In this document: one piece after another, positions 42,463 through 51,880 of the stretch
Numbering within the stretch: the first letter of the stretch is position 1
Layout: each line of letters starts with the position of its first letter
Assembly: GCA_963824905.1 (NCBI GenBank)
Contig: CAWGRH010000023.1
Coordinates: forward strand, 62,001-126,000
DNA length: 64,000 nt
Reading direction: 5' to 3'
Origin: JAJPKK01 sp963824905
GTDB taxonomy: Bacteria > Pseudomonadota > Alphaproteobacteria > Rhizobiales > Xanthobacteraceae
Notes under the pieces: model-generated
Database searches by the model: none
Told to the model about the DNA's origin: nothing
What the model saw: only the letters and a program-made list of their open reading frames with translations
Translations under genes and position numbers: made by a program

Positions 42463-44630
42463 TCAGGCGAGGTCGAAGCGGTCAAGGTTCATCACCTTGC
42501 TCCAAGCCGCAACGAAGTCCTTCACGAATTTCTCCTTCGCGTCCGCAGATCCATAGACTTCGGCGAGGGCGCGGAGTTGCGAGTGCGAACCGAAGATCAG
42601 GTCCACACGCGTGCCGGTCCACTTGGCTGCCTTCGTCTTGCGGTCGCGTCCCTCATACACGCCGTCGGAGCCGGGGGCGTGCCACTCCGTGCTCATGTCG
42701 AGCAGGTTGAGGAAGAAGTCGTTCGTCAGCGTGCCGGGCTTCTTGGTGAACACGCCGTGCTTGGACTGCCCGGCGTTGGCGCCGAGTACGCGCAGGCCGC
42801 CGACGAGCGCTGTCATCTCCGGCGCCGTCAGCCTCAGCAGCTGCGCCCGATCTACCAGAGCCTCCTCCGGCAGCATGAACTGCCGCTTGCTGCCGGTGTA
42901 GTTGCGGAAGCCGTCGACGCGGGGTTCGAGCGGAGCGAACAACTCGACGTCGGTCTGCTCTTGCGAAGCGTCCATGCGGCCCGGCGCGAAAGGCACCTTC
43001 ACCTCGACGCCGGCGTCTTTTGCCGCCTTTTCCACCGCCGCGCTGCCGCCGAGAACGATGAGGTCCGCGAGCGAGACCTTCTTGCCGCCGGATTGCGACC
43101 CGTTGAAATCCTTCTGGATCGCTTCCAGCGCCTTCAGGACCTTCGCCAGCTCGGCCGGCTGGTTGACCTCCCAGTCCTTCTGCGGCGCGAGGCGAATGCG
43201 CGCACCGTTCGCGCCACCTCGTTTGTCCGATCCGCGGAAGGTCGAAGCTGATGCCCATGCGGCCGAGACGAGCTGGGACACCGACAAGCCGGACGCGAGG
43301 ATCTTGGCCTTGAGTCGCAGCCACATCCTTTTCATCGATCAGCGGATGATCGGCGGCCGGGATCGGATCCTGCCAGATCAGCGTCTCCTTCGGCACGAGC
43401 GGGCCGAGGTAGCGCGCGATCGGACCCATGTCGCGGTGCGTGAGCTTGAACCAGGCACGGGCAAACGCGTCCGCGAATTGGTCCGGATTCTCGTAGAAGC
43501 GCCGCGATATCTTCTCGTAAGCCGGATCGAGCCGAAGCGAGAGGTCGGTCGTCAGCATCGTCGGCACATGCTTCTTCGATTTGTCGAATGCGTCGGGGAT
43601 GGTGGCCTGCGCGCCCTTCGCCTTCCACTGTTTCGCGCCGGCCGGGCTCTTGGTCAGCTCCCATTCGTTTTCGAAGAGGTTCTTGAAAAAGAGATTGCTC
43701 CACTTGGTCGGGGTCTGGGTCCAGGTGACTTCCGGTCCTCCGGTAATGGCGTCGGCGCCGATGCCCGTACCGTGCTTGCTCTTCCAGCCGAGCCCCTGAT
43801 CCTCGATGGCGCGCGCCTTCCGGCTCGGCACCGATCAGCGACGGATCCCCGGCGCCATGCGTCTTGCCGAAGCTGTGCCCGCCGGCAATCAGCGCGACGG
43901 TCTCTTCGTCGTTCATCGCCATGCGGAAAAACGTCTCGCGGATGTCCTTCGCCGCCGCGACCGGGTCCGGATTGCCGTTCGGCCCTTCGGGGTTGACGTA
44001 GATCAGGCCCATCTGAACCGCGCCGAGGGGCTCGGCAAGCTGCCGTTCGCCGCTGTAGCGTTCGTCGCCGAGCCACGTTCCCTCGGGACCCCAGTAAAGT
44101 TCCTCAGGCTCCCATACGTCGGCGCGGCCGCCGGCAAAACCAAATGTCTTGAAGCCCATCGACTCCAGGGCGACGTTGCCGGCGAGGACCATCAGGTCGG
44201 CCCAGGAGAGTTTTCGCCCATACTTCTGCTTGATCGGCCACAGCAGCCGGCGCGCCTTGTCGAGGTTCGCGTTATCCGGCCAGCTGTTGAGCGGCGCAAA
44301 GCGCTGTTGACCTGCTCCGGCGCCGCCGCGGCCATCGGTGATGCGGTAGGTGCCGGCGCTGTGCCAGGCCATGCGGATGAACAGGCCGCCATAGTGGCCG
44401 AAGTCGGCCGGCCACCACTCCTGCGAGTCGGTCATCAGGGCGCGAAGGTCTTTGACGACGGCGTCAAGATCGAGAGACTTGAACTCCTTGGCGTAGTCGA
44501 ACTCCTTGCCCATCGGATCCGACTGAGAGGAGTTCCGATGGAGAACCTGGACGTCCAGCTGGGTCGGCCACCAGTCGCGGTTCGCGTGGTGAGGGGTTCC
44601 CGCCACCGGGCATTTCGTCTTGTCATCCAT
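42463..44630 (-). pseudogene. katG: Catalase-peroxidase KatG, interrupted by two +1 frameshifts
   Basis: The ATG at 44630 has AGGAG upstream. Part 1 has the distal site LFIRMAWHSAGTYRITDGRGG (Arg, Trp, His), DLMVLAGNVALESMGF, LYWGPEGTWLGDERYSGERQL with the Tyr of the Met-Tyr-Trp adduct, and AGGHSFGKTHGA with the proximal His. The frame breaks at about 43808-43818 (GCGCGC run) and again near 43315; removing one base at each restores IEDQGLGWKSKHGTG and KDVAALKAKILASGLSVSQLVSAAWASASTFRGSDKRGG. The total is about 722 residues, the full bifunctional enzyme. Every active residue is intact, so sequencing error is likely. Divergent LysR gene upstream. Confidence 0.9.
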
Positions 44631-44681
44631 TGCGCTCTCCTGTCGCGAGGTTGTTGTTTGAACTGATCTAACATGGCTGTC

Positions 44682-44710
44682 TCATCAGTCAAAATTGACT
44701 TTAATGATGA
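44682..44710. promoter_or_regulatory. Candidate LysR-type binding site between katG and its regulator
   Basis: TCATCA (44682-44687) and TGATGA (44705-44710) enclose GTCAA-AA-TTGAC (44688-44699). It lies within the 98-bp divergent gap, where an OxyR-like protein would bind. Arms are not equally spaced, so the exact site is uncertain. Confidence 0.5.
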
Positions 44711-44728
44711 CTGCGATAAGATATTCTG

Positions 44729-45659
44729 ATGACGGAGATAACGCTCCGGCAGCTTCGCTACTTCGATGCGCTGGCACAGCATGGACGATTTGGACGCGCG
44801 GCCGCGGCCTGCGGCATTTCGCAGCCTGCATTGTCGATGCAGATCAAGGAACTGGAGGAGATGCTCGGCGCCTCGCTGGTGGAGAGAGGCGCACGGCAGG
44901 TCCGGCTTACGAGGTTCGGAGAAGAGGCCGTCCTGCGCGTTCGGGAAATCCTGCGCTCGGTTGATGAGATGGGAGACCTGGCGCGCGCATCGCGCGACAG
45001 GCTCGCTGGGCGGCTTCGCATCGGCATGATCCCGACCATCGCGCCGTATTTCCTCCCGACCGCCATCGCCAACATCGGCCGCCGGCATCCCGAACTCGAT
45101 ATCCACCTTCGTGAGGCGCTGACCTCGACGCTGATCCAGGAGCTCCTTGAAGGACGGCTGGACGCGGCCGTCGTTGCGCTGCCGGTGTCCGAGCCTTCGC
45201 TTGCCGAGGTCGCGCTGTTCAAGGAGCAGTTCTTGCTGGTCCGGCCGAGCGAGGAGGAAGGAGCGCCGGTACCCACCGGCAAACAAGCTACGCTCAATGC
45301 GATTGCTTTTGCTCGAGGAAGGTCACTGTTTTCGCGATCAGGCCTTGTCGTTCTGCAAGATGCAATCCTCGCTGTCGCGGGAGGCGCTGGACGCGAGCTC
45401 TCTATCTACGCTTGTCCAGATGGTCAGCGCTGGCATGGGCGTGACGCTGATTCCAGAGATGGCCGCGGCGGTGGAGACGCGCTCGGCATCGGTATCCGTC
45501 GCCCGCTTCAAGAAACCGCAGCCCTCGCGGACCATCGGCATGATTTGGCGCAAGACAAGTCCCCTCGCCGGACAGCTTCTGCAACTGTCCGACGTGGTAT
45601 GCGGGACCGCCGACGAACTACGCAAAACCGAGCGCGGCAATCGGCGCCCGGTTGGGTGA
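44729..45659 (+). CDS. oxyR: LysR family regulator, OxyR-like (one frame correction needed)
   Basis: The first ~190 residues are one frame: the winged HTH (LRQLRYFDALAQHGRFGRAAAACGISQPALSMQIKELEEML) and effector domain start (LRIGMIPTIAPYFLPTAIANI). Near 45283-45298 the frame slips; removing one base joins it to MRLLLLEEGHCFRDQALSFC, the OxyR region with the redox Cys pair (GHCFRD and SFC), and SLSTLVQMVSAGMGVTLIPEMA to TGA at 45659. About 309 residues. Divergent from katG, so it is probably its peroxide-sensing activator. The two Cys residues lie in the expected loop. Confidence 0.85.
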
Positions 45660-45713
45660 TCGGCCGCGCGGTGTTGCTGCGCGGCCGCGTCCTCCGCCGA
45701 TAGTCCGAAAGGG

Positions 45714-46209
45714 TCAGGCAGCCTGGGCGTGCTGGTTGACCCCCGCCTTGGCCAGCCGGGTCAGCGATTCGTCGGTCTCTTTCTCCTCGCCCAGCGTCTG
45801 GTCGAGAAGCTTGACTGCCTTGTCGAGGCCGAGCTCGGACGCCCAGGTCTTGAGCGTCCCGTAGCGAGCGATTTCATAGTGCTCAACCGCTTGCGCTGCC
45901 GCCAGCAGGCCGGCGTCCAGCGCCGGCATGCCCTTGAACTCCTTCATCACCTCCTGCCCTTCCTCGATGATCCCCATGATCGCATCGCAGGTCTTGCCAC
46001 GCGGAGAAGCGTCGATTTCCTCGAACACCCGCTCGAGACGTGCGACGTGCTCCTCGGTCTGCGCCTTGTGTCTTTCGAAAGCCGCCCGCAGCTGCTCCGA
46101 TTGCGCCGCTTTGGCCATCTTCGGAAGCGCACCGAGGATTTTCTTTTCCGCGAAATAGATGTCCTTGAGAAGTCTCGTGAAAGAGTTCCTGGAGGTCCTT
46201 GTTGGCCAT
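45714..46209 (-). CDS. DUF892 family (YciE-like) ferritin-like stress protein (one frame correction needed)
   Basis: The ATG at 46209 begins ANKDLQELFHET; removing one base near 46169-46172 gives LKDIYFAEKKILGALPKMAKAAQSEQL and then the intact remainder: HKAQTEEHVARLERVFEEI, GKTCDAIMGIIEEGQEVMKEF, AAAQAVEHYEIARYGTLKTWA. Four-helix ferritin-like bundle with Glu/His metal ligands (AEKK, EEHVARLE, EEGQE, VEHYE). Such proteins are induced by stress and may bind iron. Lies 54 bp beyond the LysR stop, convergent with it; together with katG it suggests a peroxide/iron defence zone. About 164 residues. Confidence 0.82.
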
Positions 46210-46463
46210 TGTCTGCTCCGTTTTGAAAACGATGATGCAGATCAACTCTGCTGATAATCGCCGGTTCCGGTCATTTTCTTGGGGCACGGCCTTGGCTTTG
46301 CGATGCGAAGAGAGCCTTCGCCGGCGGGGTGCGGTTATTGTTGCTCGTCCGAGGCGGTCGACCTCTGGCGCTGCGTGCACTCGCTGTTTCAGGATTGGTG
46401 TTCCCTGCTCTCGAGCCATTTCAGGGAAAAGCACCTAGGGAAAAGCACCGGCGCCGGCGGCCA

Positions 46464-47495
46464 TTACGCGGCGAACTCTATCGTGACCCGCGTGCCCTTT
46501 TGAACCCGATCATAGCTCACGGCACTCTGCAGGTTCGTGGCCATCGCGTCGATGACGCGCGACCCGACACCGGTGCCCTTGGCCTGTCCAACGCCAGCCC
46601 AACCCACGCCATCGTCCTCGACGGCAAGCAGTAGGCGGCCGCCCGCCTTGCGCGTGAGGCGCACGCGGATCTCCCCGTCGGCGTCATTCGGATAAGCGTA
46701 TTTGAGCGCGTTCGTGATCAACTCGGTTATTACGACCCCAACCGACACCGCCTTGTCCGTCGCCACGCTGATGTCCGTTTCGATATCGACGCGAATCGGG
46801 TGGTCGGAAGAGTTGATCGCGGCACTCAAATCGCGAGCGAGCCCCGAGATGTAAGCGTCCATCTCGACGAACCGAACGTCCTGCGACGTGTAAAGACGGC
46901 GGTGAATCCCGGCAATTGCCTGGATGCGTATCTGCATTTCCCGCAGGACGCGCTTGCTGGTTTCGTCCGCAATCGTCGATGCCTGCATGTGCGCGAGCCC
47001 GGCGACGAGAGCAAGAGAATTTGCGACCCGGTGATTGACCTCGCCAAGAAGGGTTTCGGCGCGCTCCTTGGCTTCGCGCATTTGCCGCTCGGCAGATTCC
47101 TTCGCGCGTCGCAGATTTTCCTGCATCAGCGCCGACTTGACGGCCTCGGCGAAGAGTTCCCGATAGTGTCCCTCGACATCCTTCCAGACGTAGTCCACCG
47201 CACCCGCCTTGAGCGCCGCGACGGCAATGCGGGCATCGTCGGAGCCGGTCACATAGATGACCGGCGGCGCGCCTTCAATCGATCGTATGAGGGGCAACAT
47301 CTGCAGGCCCGTCGTCGACCCCAGATCATGGTCGAGCGCGACCAGGTCGTAAGCGGTCGACTTCAGCATCTCGAGAGCGCGATCCGGATTCTCTACGGGA
47401 ACGATCTCGACACCGCGCGGCGCCAGCGCCCGGCGCATCAGTTGGGCGAGCGCGGCGTCGTCGTCGAGATAAAGTACATGAACAGAAGCGCTCAC
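46464..47495 (-). CDS. Response-regulator/HWE-type histidine kinase hybrid
   Basis: 343 residues. Residues ~5-120 are a receiver domain (LYLDDDAALAQLM, phospho-Asp55 in DLVALDHDLG, VIYVTGSDD, Lys in YVWKD). A coiled coil (~125-150) leads to a HisKA_2 domain, ETLLGEVNHRVANSLALVAGL with His155, and an ATPase domain (VVITELITNALKYAYPND, AVEDDGVGW, GTGVGSRVIDAMA). Soluble. The HRVANSL motif is that of HWE/HisKA_2 kinases active in light and stress signalling of alphaproteobacteria. Last of three genes in a signalling operon (3 bp after the receiver gene). Confidence 0.9.
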   Translation of the reverse strand: MSASVHVLYLDDDAALAQLMRRALAPRGVEIVPVENPDRALEMLKSTAYDLVALDHDLGSTTGLQMLPLIRSIEGAPPVIYVTGSDDARIAVAALKAGAVDYVWKDVEGHYRELFAEAVKSALMQENLRRAKESAERQMREAKERAETLLGEVNHRVANSLALVAGLAHMQASTIADETSKRVLREMQIRIQAIAGIHRRLYTSQDVRFVEMDAYISGLARDLSAAINSSDHPIRVDIETDISVATDKAVSVGVVITELITNALKYAYPNDADGEIRVRLTRKAGGRLLLAVEDDGVGWAGVGQAKGTGVGSRVIDAMATNLQSAVSYDRVQKGTRVTIEFAA

Positions 47496-47498
47496 GAG

Positions 47499-47948
47499 TC
47501 ATTCCGCCTGCGGAACCTGCATCACCATCAGAAACAGGCCGAGCTGCCGTATCGCATTGGCGAAGGATTCATAGTTCACGGGCTTCGTGATGTAGACGTT
47601 GGCGCCTAGATCATAGCAGCGTTGAATCTCGCGCTGGTCGTCGGTCGTCGTCAGCACGATGACCGGCGACCGCTTCGTATGCGCGTTGCTCTTGACCTTC
47701 GCCAGGATATCGACGCCGCTCATATCGGGCAGGTTGAGATCGAGCAAAACCAGCATCGCGCGATCGGCACTCACGCTGCCGGATCCATCGGGACCCAGCA
47801 GGTAGTTCACGGCCGCAGTCCCGCTCGTAAAGGCGACGATCTCGTTGCTGACGCCAGCGCGGCGAATATTCCGCTCGATCAGCCGAGCGTGACCCTCGTC
47901 GTCTTCGATCATGACGATCACCACGGTTTGTCCAGAAGAGCCGTTCAT
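47499..47948 (-). CDS. Single-domain response regulator (Rcp1-like)
   Basis: 149 residues of receiver domain only. Acidic pocket IEDDEGHARLIERNI, phospho-Asp70 in VLLDLNLPDMSG, Thr in VIVLTTTDD, Lys in VYITKPVNYESF. The RNIRRAGV insertion and C-terminal IRQLGLFLMVM resemble receivers that pair with phytochrome-like kinases. It lies between two kinases, 2 bp after the CHASE3 kinase stop and 3 bp before the hybrid, so it probably relays phosphate from the first to the second. Confidence 0.9.
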   Translation of the reverse strand: MNGSSGQTVVIVMIEDDEGHARLIERNIRRAGVSNEIVAFTSGTAAVNYLLGPDGSGSVSADRAMLVLLDLNLPDMSGVDILAKVKSNAHTKRSPVIVLTTTDDQREIQRCYDLGANVYITKPVNYESFANAIRQLGLFLMVMQVPQAE

Positions 47949-47950
47949 GC

Positions 47951-49441
47951 TTATTCCCGATCGTTACGCCGAACGAATGTGCGCGGCAGCTTCACCCGAA
48001 ACTGACTTCCACGACCCATTTCCGAGGCGACGGTGATATCCCCGCCAAGCCGGCGCACGAGGGCGCGCACGTGCGCGAGCCCTATGCCCTCCCCCGGAAC
48101 GTCTTGCGTTCCCGCGCGCCGAAACAACTCGAAGATGCGCTCGTGATCCGATGGCGCGATTCCCCGGCCATTGTCGACGACGTCGACCGTCACAAATGCG
48201 GCATCGCCCGACGCTCGAACGTCGATTGCGCCGGGGCGGTCCGGACTGAAGTATTTGATCGCATTGTCGATCAGGTTTCCGAAGACCTGCTCCAGCGCAA
48301 GGCGATCGGAATAAACGGTGGGCATCTTCGACGCGATTGCGATTGTTGCGCTGGCTTGCTCGAGCTGATGCTGCACGCTTGCAGCGATGGCACTGAACAT
48401 CGCCTCGAGGTCGATCGGCTCCGGACGAAGCTCGCGGCGCCCCTCGCGCGAAAGCTTGAGAATGGCGTTGATCAGCCGGTCCATCTTGGTCGTCGACGCG
48501 CGAATGAAACCGATCGCTTCCGGGAGGTCTTCGGCCGCGGCCGTGCGAGCCTCCGCAGCGAGCGCGCTGTCATCCTGCACGACGGCAGCTTGTGCGATGA
48601 ACCTTTGGAGCACTTGCGTGCCGGCCTCCAGCTCGGCCGTAAATCCGACGACGTTGACCAGTGGTGCGCGCAAATCATGACTCACGATATAGGCGAAGCG
48701 CTGAATCTCCTCGTTGGCGCGAGCGAGATCGACGGTGCGTTCGGCAACCCGAGCCTCGAGCGAGGTGTTGGCAGCGACCACGGCGCTCCGTGCTTCGATC
48801 AGTTCACTCGCGTGCCGGGCCACGATCCAACCCGCGGCCAAGGCGACCAGGGCGATCAAAACAGAGGAAACCGTATTGACCCAGAACAGGGCGGTCGTTG
48901 CTTTCTTGCCTTGATCCAACAGGGTCGAGAGCCGCATGTCGGCATCCGCCACGATCGAGCCGGCGATCTCCCGGATGGCGTCCATCGCCGCCTTGCCTCG
49001 ATCGGTGCGAACCACGGCCAGAGCCTCGGCCCGTTGGCCGTTTTGAACGAGCGCGATGGTTTCGGCGAGCTCTTCCAACTTGCTCTTGATGAGGGTGGAT
49101 ATCCGCTCCGCCGCTCCGCGAAAGCCTGGCGTTGCGTCAGTCAACAGAGCGAGCCCATTCGCGGCCTCTGGAAGACGGCGAACCGCGTCCTCGTATGGCG
49201 CGAGATATTTTGGCTCATCAACCAAAAGGAACCCGCGTTGACCCGTCTCGGCATCAGTGACGAGCGAGAGCACCGCGGCGGCCTGGCTGCTTATTTGGCG
49301 CGCCCGTGTCGCATCATCGGCGTTAGCCTGTACCTCGAAGGTGAGCCAGAGGGACATGGCAATGATGGCAGCGAGGCTGAGCACCCCCGCAAGCATGAAG
49401 AGAACCGTCTTGCGAAGAAGCGGATTGTCCCAGAAAGCCAT
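47951..49441 (-). CDS. CHASE3-domain sensor histidine kinase
   Basis: 496 residues. Membrane helix ~12-34 (VLFMLAGVLSLAAIIAMSLWL), periplasmic CHASE3 domain ~40-175 (VTDAETGQRGFLLVDEPKYLAPY), second helix ~186-206, a coiled coil (LEARVAERTVDLARANEEIQRFAYI), HisKA with His255 in VSHDLRAPLVNVVGF, and HATPase (VFGNLIDNAIKYFSPDRPG, VDNGRGI, GIGLAHVRALVRRLGG). It senses an extracytoplasmic signal. First gene of the operon with the two downstream regulators. Confidence 0.9.
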   Translation of the reverse strand: MAFWDNPLLRKTVLFMLAGVLSLAAIIAMSLWLTFEVQANADDATRARQISSQAAAVLSLVTDAETGQRGFLLVDEPKYLAPYEDAVRRLPEAANGLALLTDATPGFRGAAERISTLIKSKLEELAETIALVQNGQRAEALAVVRTDRGKAAMDAIREIAGSIVADADMRLSTLLDQGKKATTALFWVNTVSSVLIALVALAAGWIVARHASELIEARSAVVAANTSLEARVAERTVDLARANEEIQRFAYIVSHDLRAPLVNVVGFTAELEAGTQVLQRFIAQAAVVQDDSALAAEARTAAAEDLPEAIGFIRASTTKMDRLINAILKLSREGRRELRPEPIDLEAMFSAIAASVQHQLEQASATIAIASKMPTVYSDRLALEQVFGNLIDNAIKYFSPDRPGAIDVRASGDAAFVTVDVVDNGRGIAPSDHERIFELFRRAGTQDVPGEGIGLAHVRALVRRLGGDITVASEMGRGSQFRVKLPRTFVRRNDRE

Positions 49442-49769
49442 CAGCGGAAGCGGTGAAGAAAGGAGGGGTCAGGGAGTGATCAGCCGCTATCAACGCATCC
49501 TGGGCGCCAAGGTTCCAACGACGGACCTCAGCTCTCGTGGAGAGACCGACGCCGGCCACAGCGCTTCATCGCCGCAGGTCCTCGGATGATTGTTGGTTCC
49601 GACGCCACGGCGAGGTGGGAAATTACCAGAGTCGCAAGGAACAGGTACGGGCGGCGCTATGGAAGTTCGGACGTGGGATCGACATCGAGCGGGGCGCTGC
49701 CATGCGACAAGGCGGCCGCGCAGGGTGAAGGTGCCGGGAAAATTTCCGGCACCCCCGAAAGCACCTGCC
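49442..49769. other. No gene recognised
   Basis: Includes the promoter of the signalling operon on the left. No plausible frame otherwise. Confidence 0.4.
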
Positions 49770-50150
49770 TCAACGGACGCGTCGAACCACGCGCCGATGG
49801 TGCATGAGAGGTCCGGCGTCGGCTCTGGCGTAGGCGCCGCCCCAGCCCGAACCATATCCATAGTTGTAGGAGACGGTCGGGCCATAATCATAGCCGTAAC
49901 CGTACCCGTATCCCGGACCATAATACCCGGGACCGTACCCGTAGCTATAAGCCGGGTATCCATATCCGTAGCCGTAGTACGGAGCCGTTGCCGCGGCCGC
50001 CAGGGCTGCGCCACCGATTACACCGGCTGCGACAGCGGCACCGCCCCAACCCCAGCCGCGCCACTGCGCCGATGCAGGCGCTGACATCGTTACCAGCGTG
50101 AGAGCCGCGAGCGCGGGCGCTGCAACTCCGAGAAGCAATTTCGAACGCAT
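49770..50150 (-). CDS. Secreted Gly/Tyr-rich protein
   Basis: 126 residues from the ATG at 50150 (GGAG upstream). Signal peptide RSKLLLGVAAPALAALTLVTMSAPASAQ. The mature part has a Gly/Ala helix (GAAVAAGVIGGAALAAAATAP) and a Gly-Tyr-Pro repeat block (YYGYGYGYPAYSYGYGPGYYGPGY), ending in basic RRVVRR. Low-complexity surface or periplasmic protein typical of bradyrhizobia, without known role. The repeat block may expand or contract between strains. Confidence 0.75.
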   Translation of the reverse strand: MRSKLLLGVAAPALAALTLVTMSAPASAQWRGWGWGGAAVAAGVIGGAALAAAATAPYYGYGYGYPAYSYGYGPGYYGPGYGYGYGYDYGPTVSYNYGYGSGWGGAYARADAGPLMHHRRVVRRVR

Positions 50151-50368
50151 GCGGAACTCCTTGGATTGTGTGTGGTCGCTGGTCTTCCAAGTCCCGCCAA
50201 CCGCAATCGTTCCGACGAGCGCCCCCGCGACTACGAGAGAATAAATCGGATCCGAGGGCATCCCGACGACCCACTGTTAGGCAGTCGTCAACCCTAATCA
50301 TCCATGATCGAACATAAGGCGGCCCGCCCTTGTACACGCGTTCGGTGCCGCCCCGGTTCAAAACCGCG

Positions 50369-50397
50369 GTCCCGGCCGGGCCCAACCCGGCCGGGAC
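50369..50397. other. Perfect 12-bp GC-rich hairpin
   Basis: GTCCCGGCCGGG (50369-50380) and CCCGGCCGGGAC (50386-50397) with loop CCCAA. No T-run follows, so it is not a plain terminator; it lies just before a short frame at 50403. Confidence 0.65.
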
Positions 50398-50420
50398 TTG
50401 CGATGTCCCTGGGGCTGGCC

Positions 50421-50522
50421 ATGAAGAACACCACCGCGTTCCTGCTCGGCTTTTCGGCCGCGTGGACACCGATCGTGATTTACGTTGCCTGGGTGACGTG
50501 GCGCATTGCGGGGACGATCTGA
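50421..50522 (+). CDS. Possible short membrane protein, 33 residues
   Basis: From the ATG at 50421: a short start then TTAFLLGFSAAWTPIVIYVAWV, a single membrane helix, ending WRIAGTI. The hairpin at 50369-50397 lies upstream. No clear ribosome site, no family; a small membrane peptide is plausible but uncertain. Confidence 0.3.
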   Translation: MKNTTAFLLGFSAAWTPIVIYVAWVTWRIAGTI

Positions 50523-50605
50523 CCGAGGTGAGTTCCGTACTTCCGAGTCGGCTGCTTTTGTCAGCCAACCGATGCCTTCTGCAGGCGATTGCAAGGTCGG
50601 ACCAC

Positions 50606-50842
50606 CTAGTCTTCTGACGAGACGCATCCTCCAGTCGCATCACAGCCAGTGGGTCGGAGCTGCAATCTCGCCTGAACATCGACGGGCGCTGACGGCCACG
50701 TGTTCGATCCGAGGATCACCCCCTCGATCATCGCTCGCGCAAGTGGCGCGGCCGCATGGGGATCGAAGTTGGGTCCCATGGTGGTGCCTGCCGCAACCGC
50801 GATACCGACGGCCACCGTCAACGTCACAAATACTCTACGCAT
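50606..50842 (-). CDS. Small exported protein, hypothetical
   Basis: 78 residues from the ATG at 50842. Signal peptide RRVFVTLTVAVGIAVAAG, then a short mature region with FDPHAAAPLARAMIEGVILGS and two Cys near the C-terminus (TGCDATGGC), which could form a disulfide. No recognised family. Confidence 0.45.
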   Translation of the reverse strand: MRRVFVTLTVAVGIAVAAGTTMGPNFDPHAAAPLARAMIEGVILGSNTWPSAPVDVQARLQLRPTGCDATGGCVSSED

Positions 50843-51880
50843 GGGAGTATTCTTTTTCTTAGAGACGCCACACCACCAAAGCTTAGCTCTCATTCAGGCC
50901 GCTTCAAGGTGGCGGCGATCCAGTCTGCGGATTTTTTTGGAGAGACTCGATTTTGCCGGCGATGTTGCCGGGTGTGCGGTTATCTCTCGTCCCCCGGAGT
51001 GGCCATCTCCGGGGCACTGAGAGTGTCAGTCCTGCTTACGCGGCGTTACGCGCCATCGGGTGACTTCACCGACCTGCTTACGCGGCGAGAACCAGCCATT
51101 GGGTCGGCGACAATGAAACGCGAGCTCAAGCTTTCGAGTTGCACTAAGCCGTTTGGGGATTGCGGGGATAAATTGCGGGTCGGACCACGCTAACTCGGGC
51201 GTCCCTTCATGCCGGGAGGCGACGGGGCCGCAGGGCGTACAGCCCAAGCAGCTTCGGCATCGGTGCTGATCCCGGACACCGTGAGTTCCCTCGGTCGCCG
51301 GCGCCTCCTCCCTCGGCGCACGCGGCCCCGGGGCCTGGCGGTGCCGGCCTTCACGTGGAATCCCGCGTCCGAGCACCCATCGCCAACTGGCGCTAACGGC
51401 TCACACGCCCAGTAGCAGATATACTAAAACCCAAAATCGCACGGCATCTGACGTCGCCAGCATTGCGCGTGCGCCCGCCGCGATCATTGGTTGTCGCCAA
51501 GTCATCTATTGTCGATTTCCCCTCACTCCGGATGAGGGGTCGCACTACGCGACTTTGCGGCCCGTTGCAATCACCGCCGGGTTGAATGGAACAATCCGTC
51601 GGGCGCCCACGATCCGGACCAAGGAAGCCGAGCGGCGAGCGCATGCCCATGCCCATCGAGACTTTATGGGGAGACACGGCCCTGGGCGCATCGAGGAGTT
51701 TGGCGGGATGTGGCAAGGGCAGCCTGAGCGGGGCGTCAGATCGAGCTTCGAAAGGGAACTTCAATCCAGCAGAGCCACTCCGACCGGCTCTGCAGACCCG
51801 GGAGCGGGGCGCGCAACCAATGCCGGAAGTCGCCGAACGATGCAGTTCGGCAACCTCCGACCAGGCATCTTCTCGGACGG
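50843..51880. other. About 1 kb without a recognisable gene
   Basis: Contains a hairpin with arms CCCCGGAG (50992-50999) and CTCCGGGG (51007-51014), and a direct repeat CCTGCTTACGCGGCG at about 51032 and 51074. Frames on either strand lack family features. May contain degraded sequence, but I could not identify a source. Confidence 0.4.

Noticed and set aside
49490..50014. Minus-strand frame of 174 codons with Met/Thr-rich repeats
   Set aside because: It is an alternative frame of the Gly/Tyr-rich repeat gene; the repeat DNA makes any frame look periodic.
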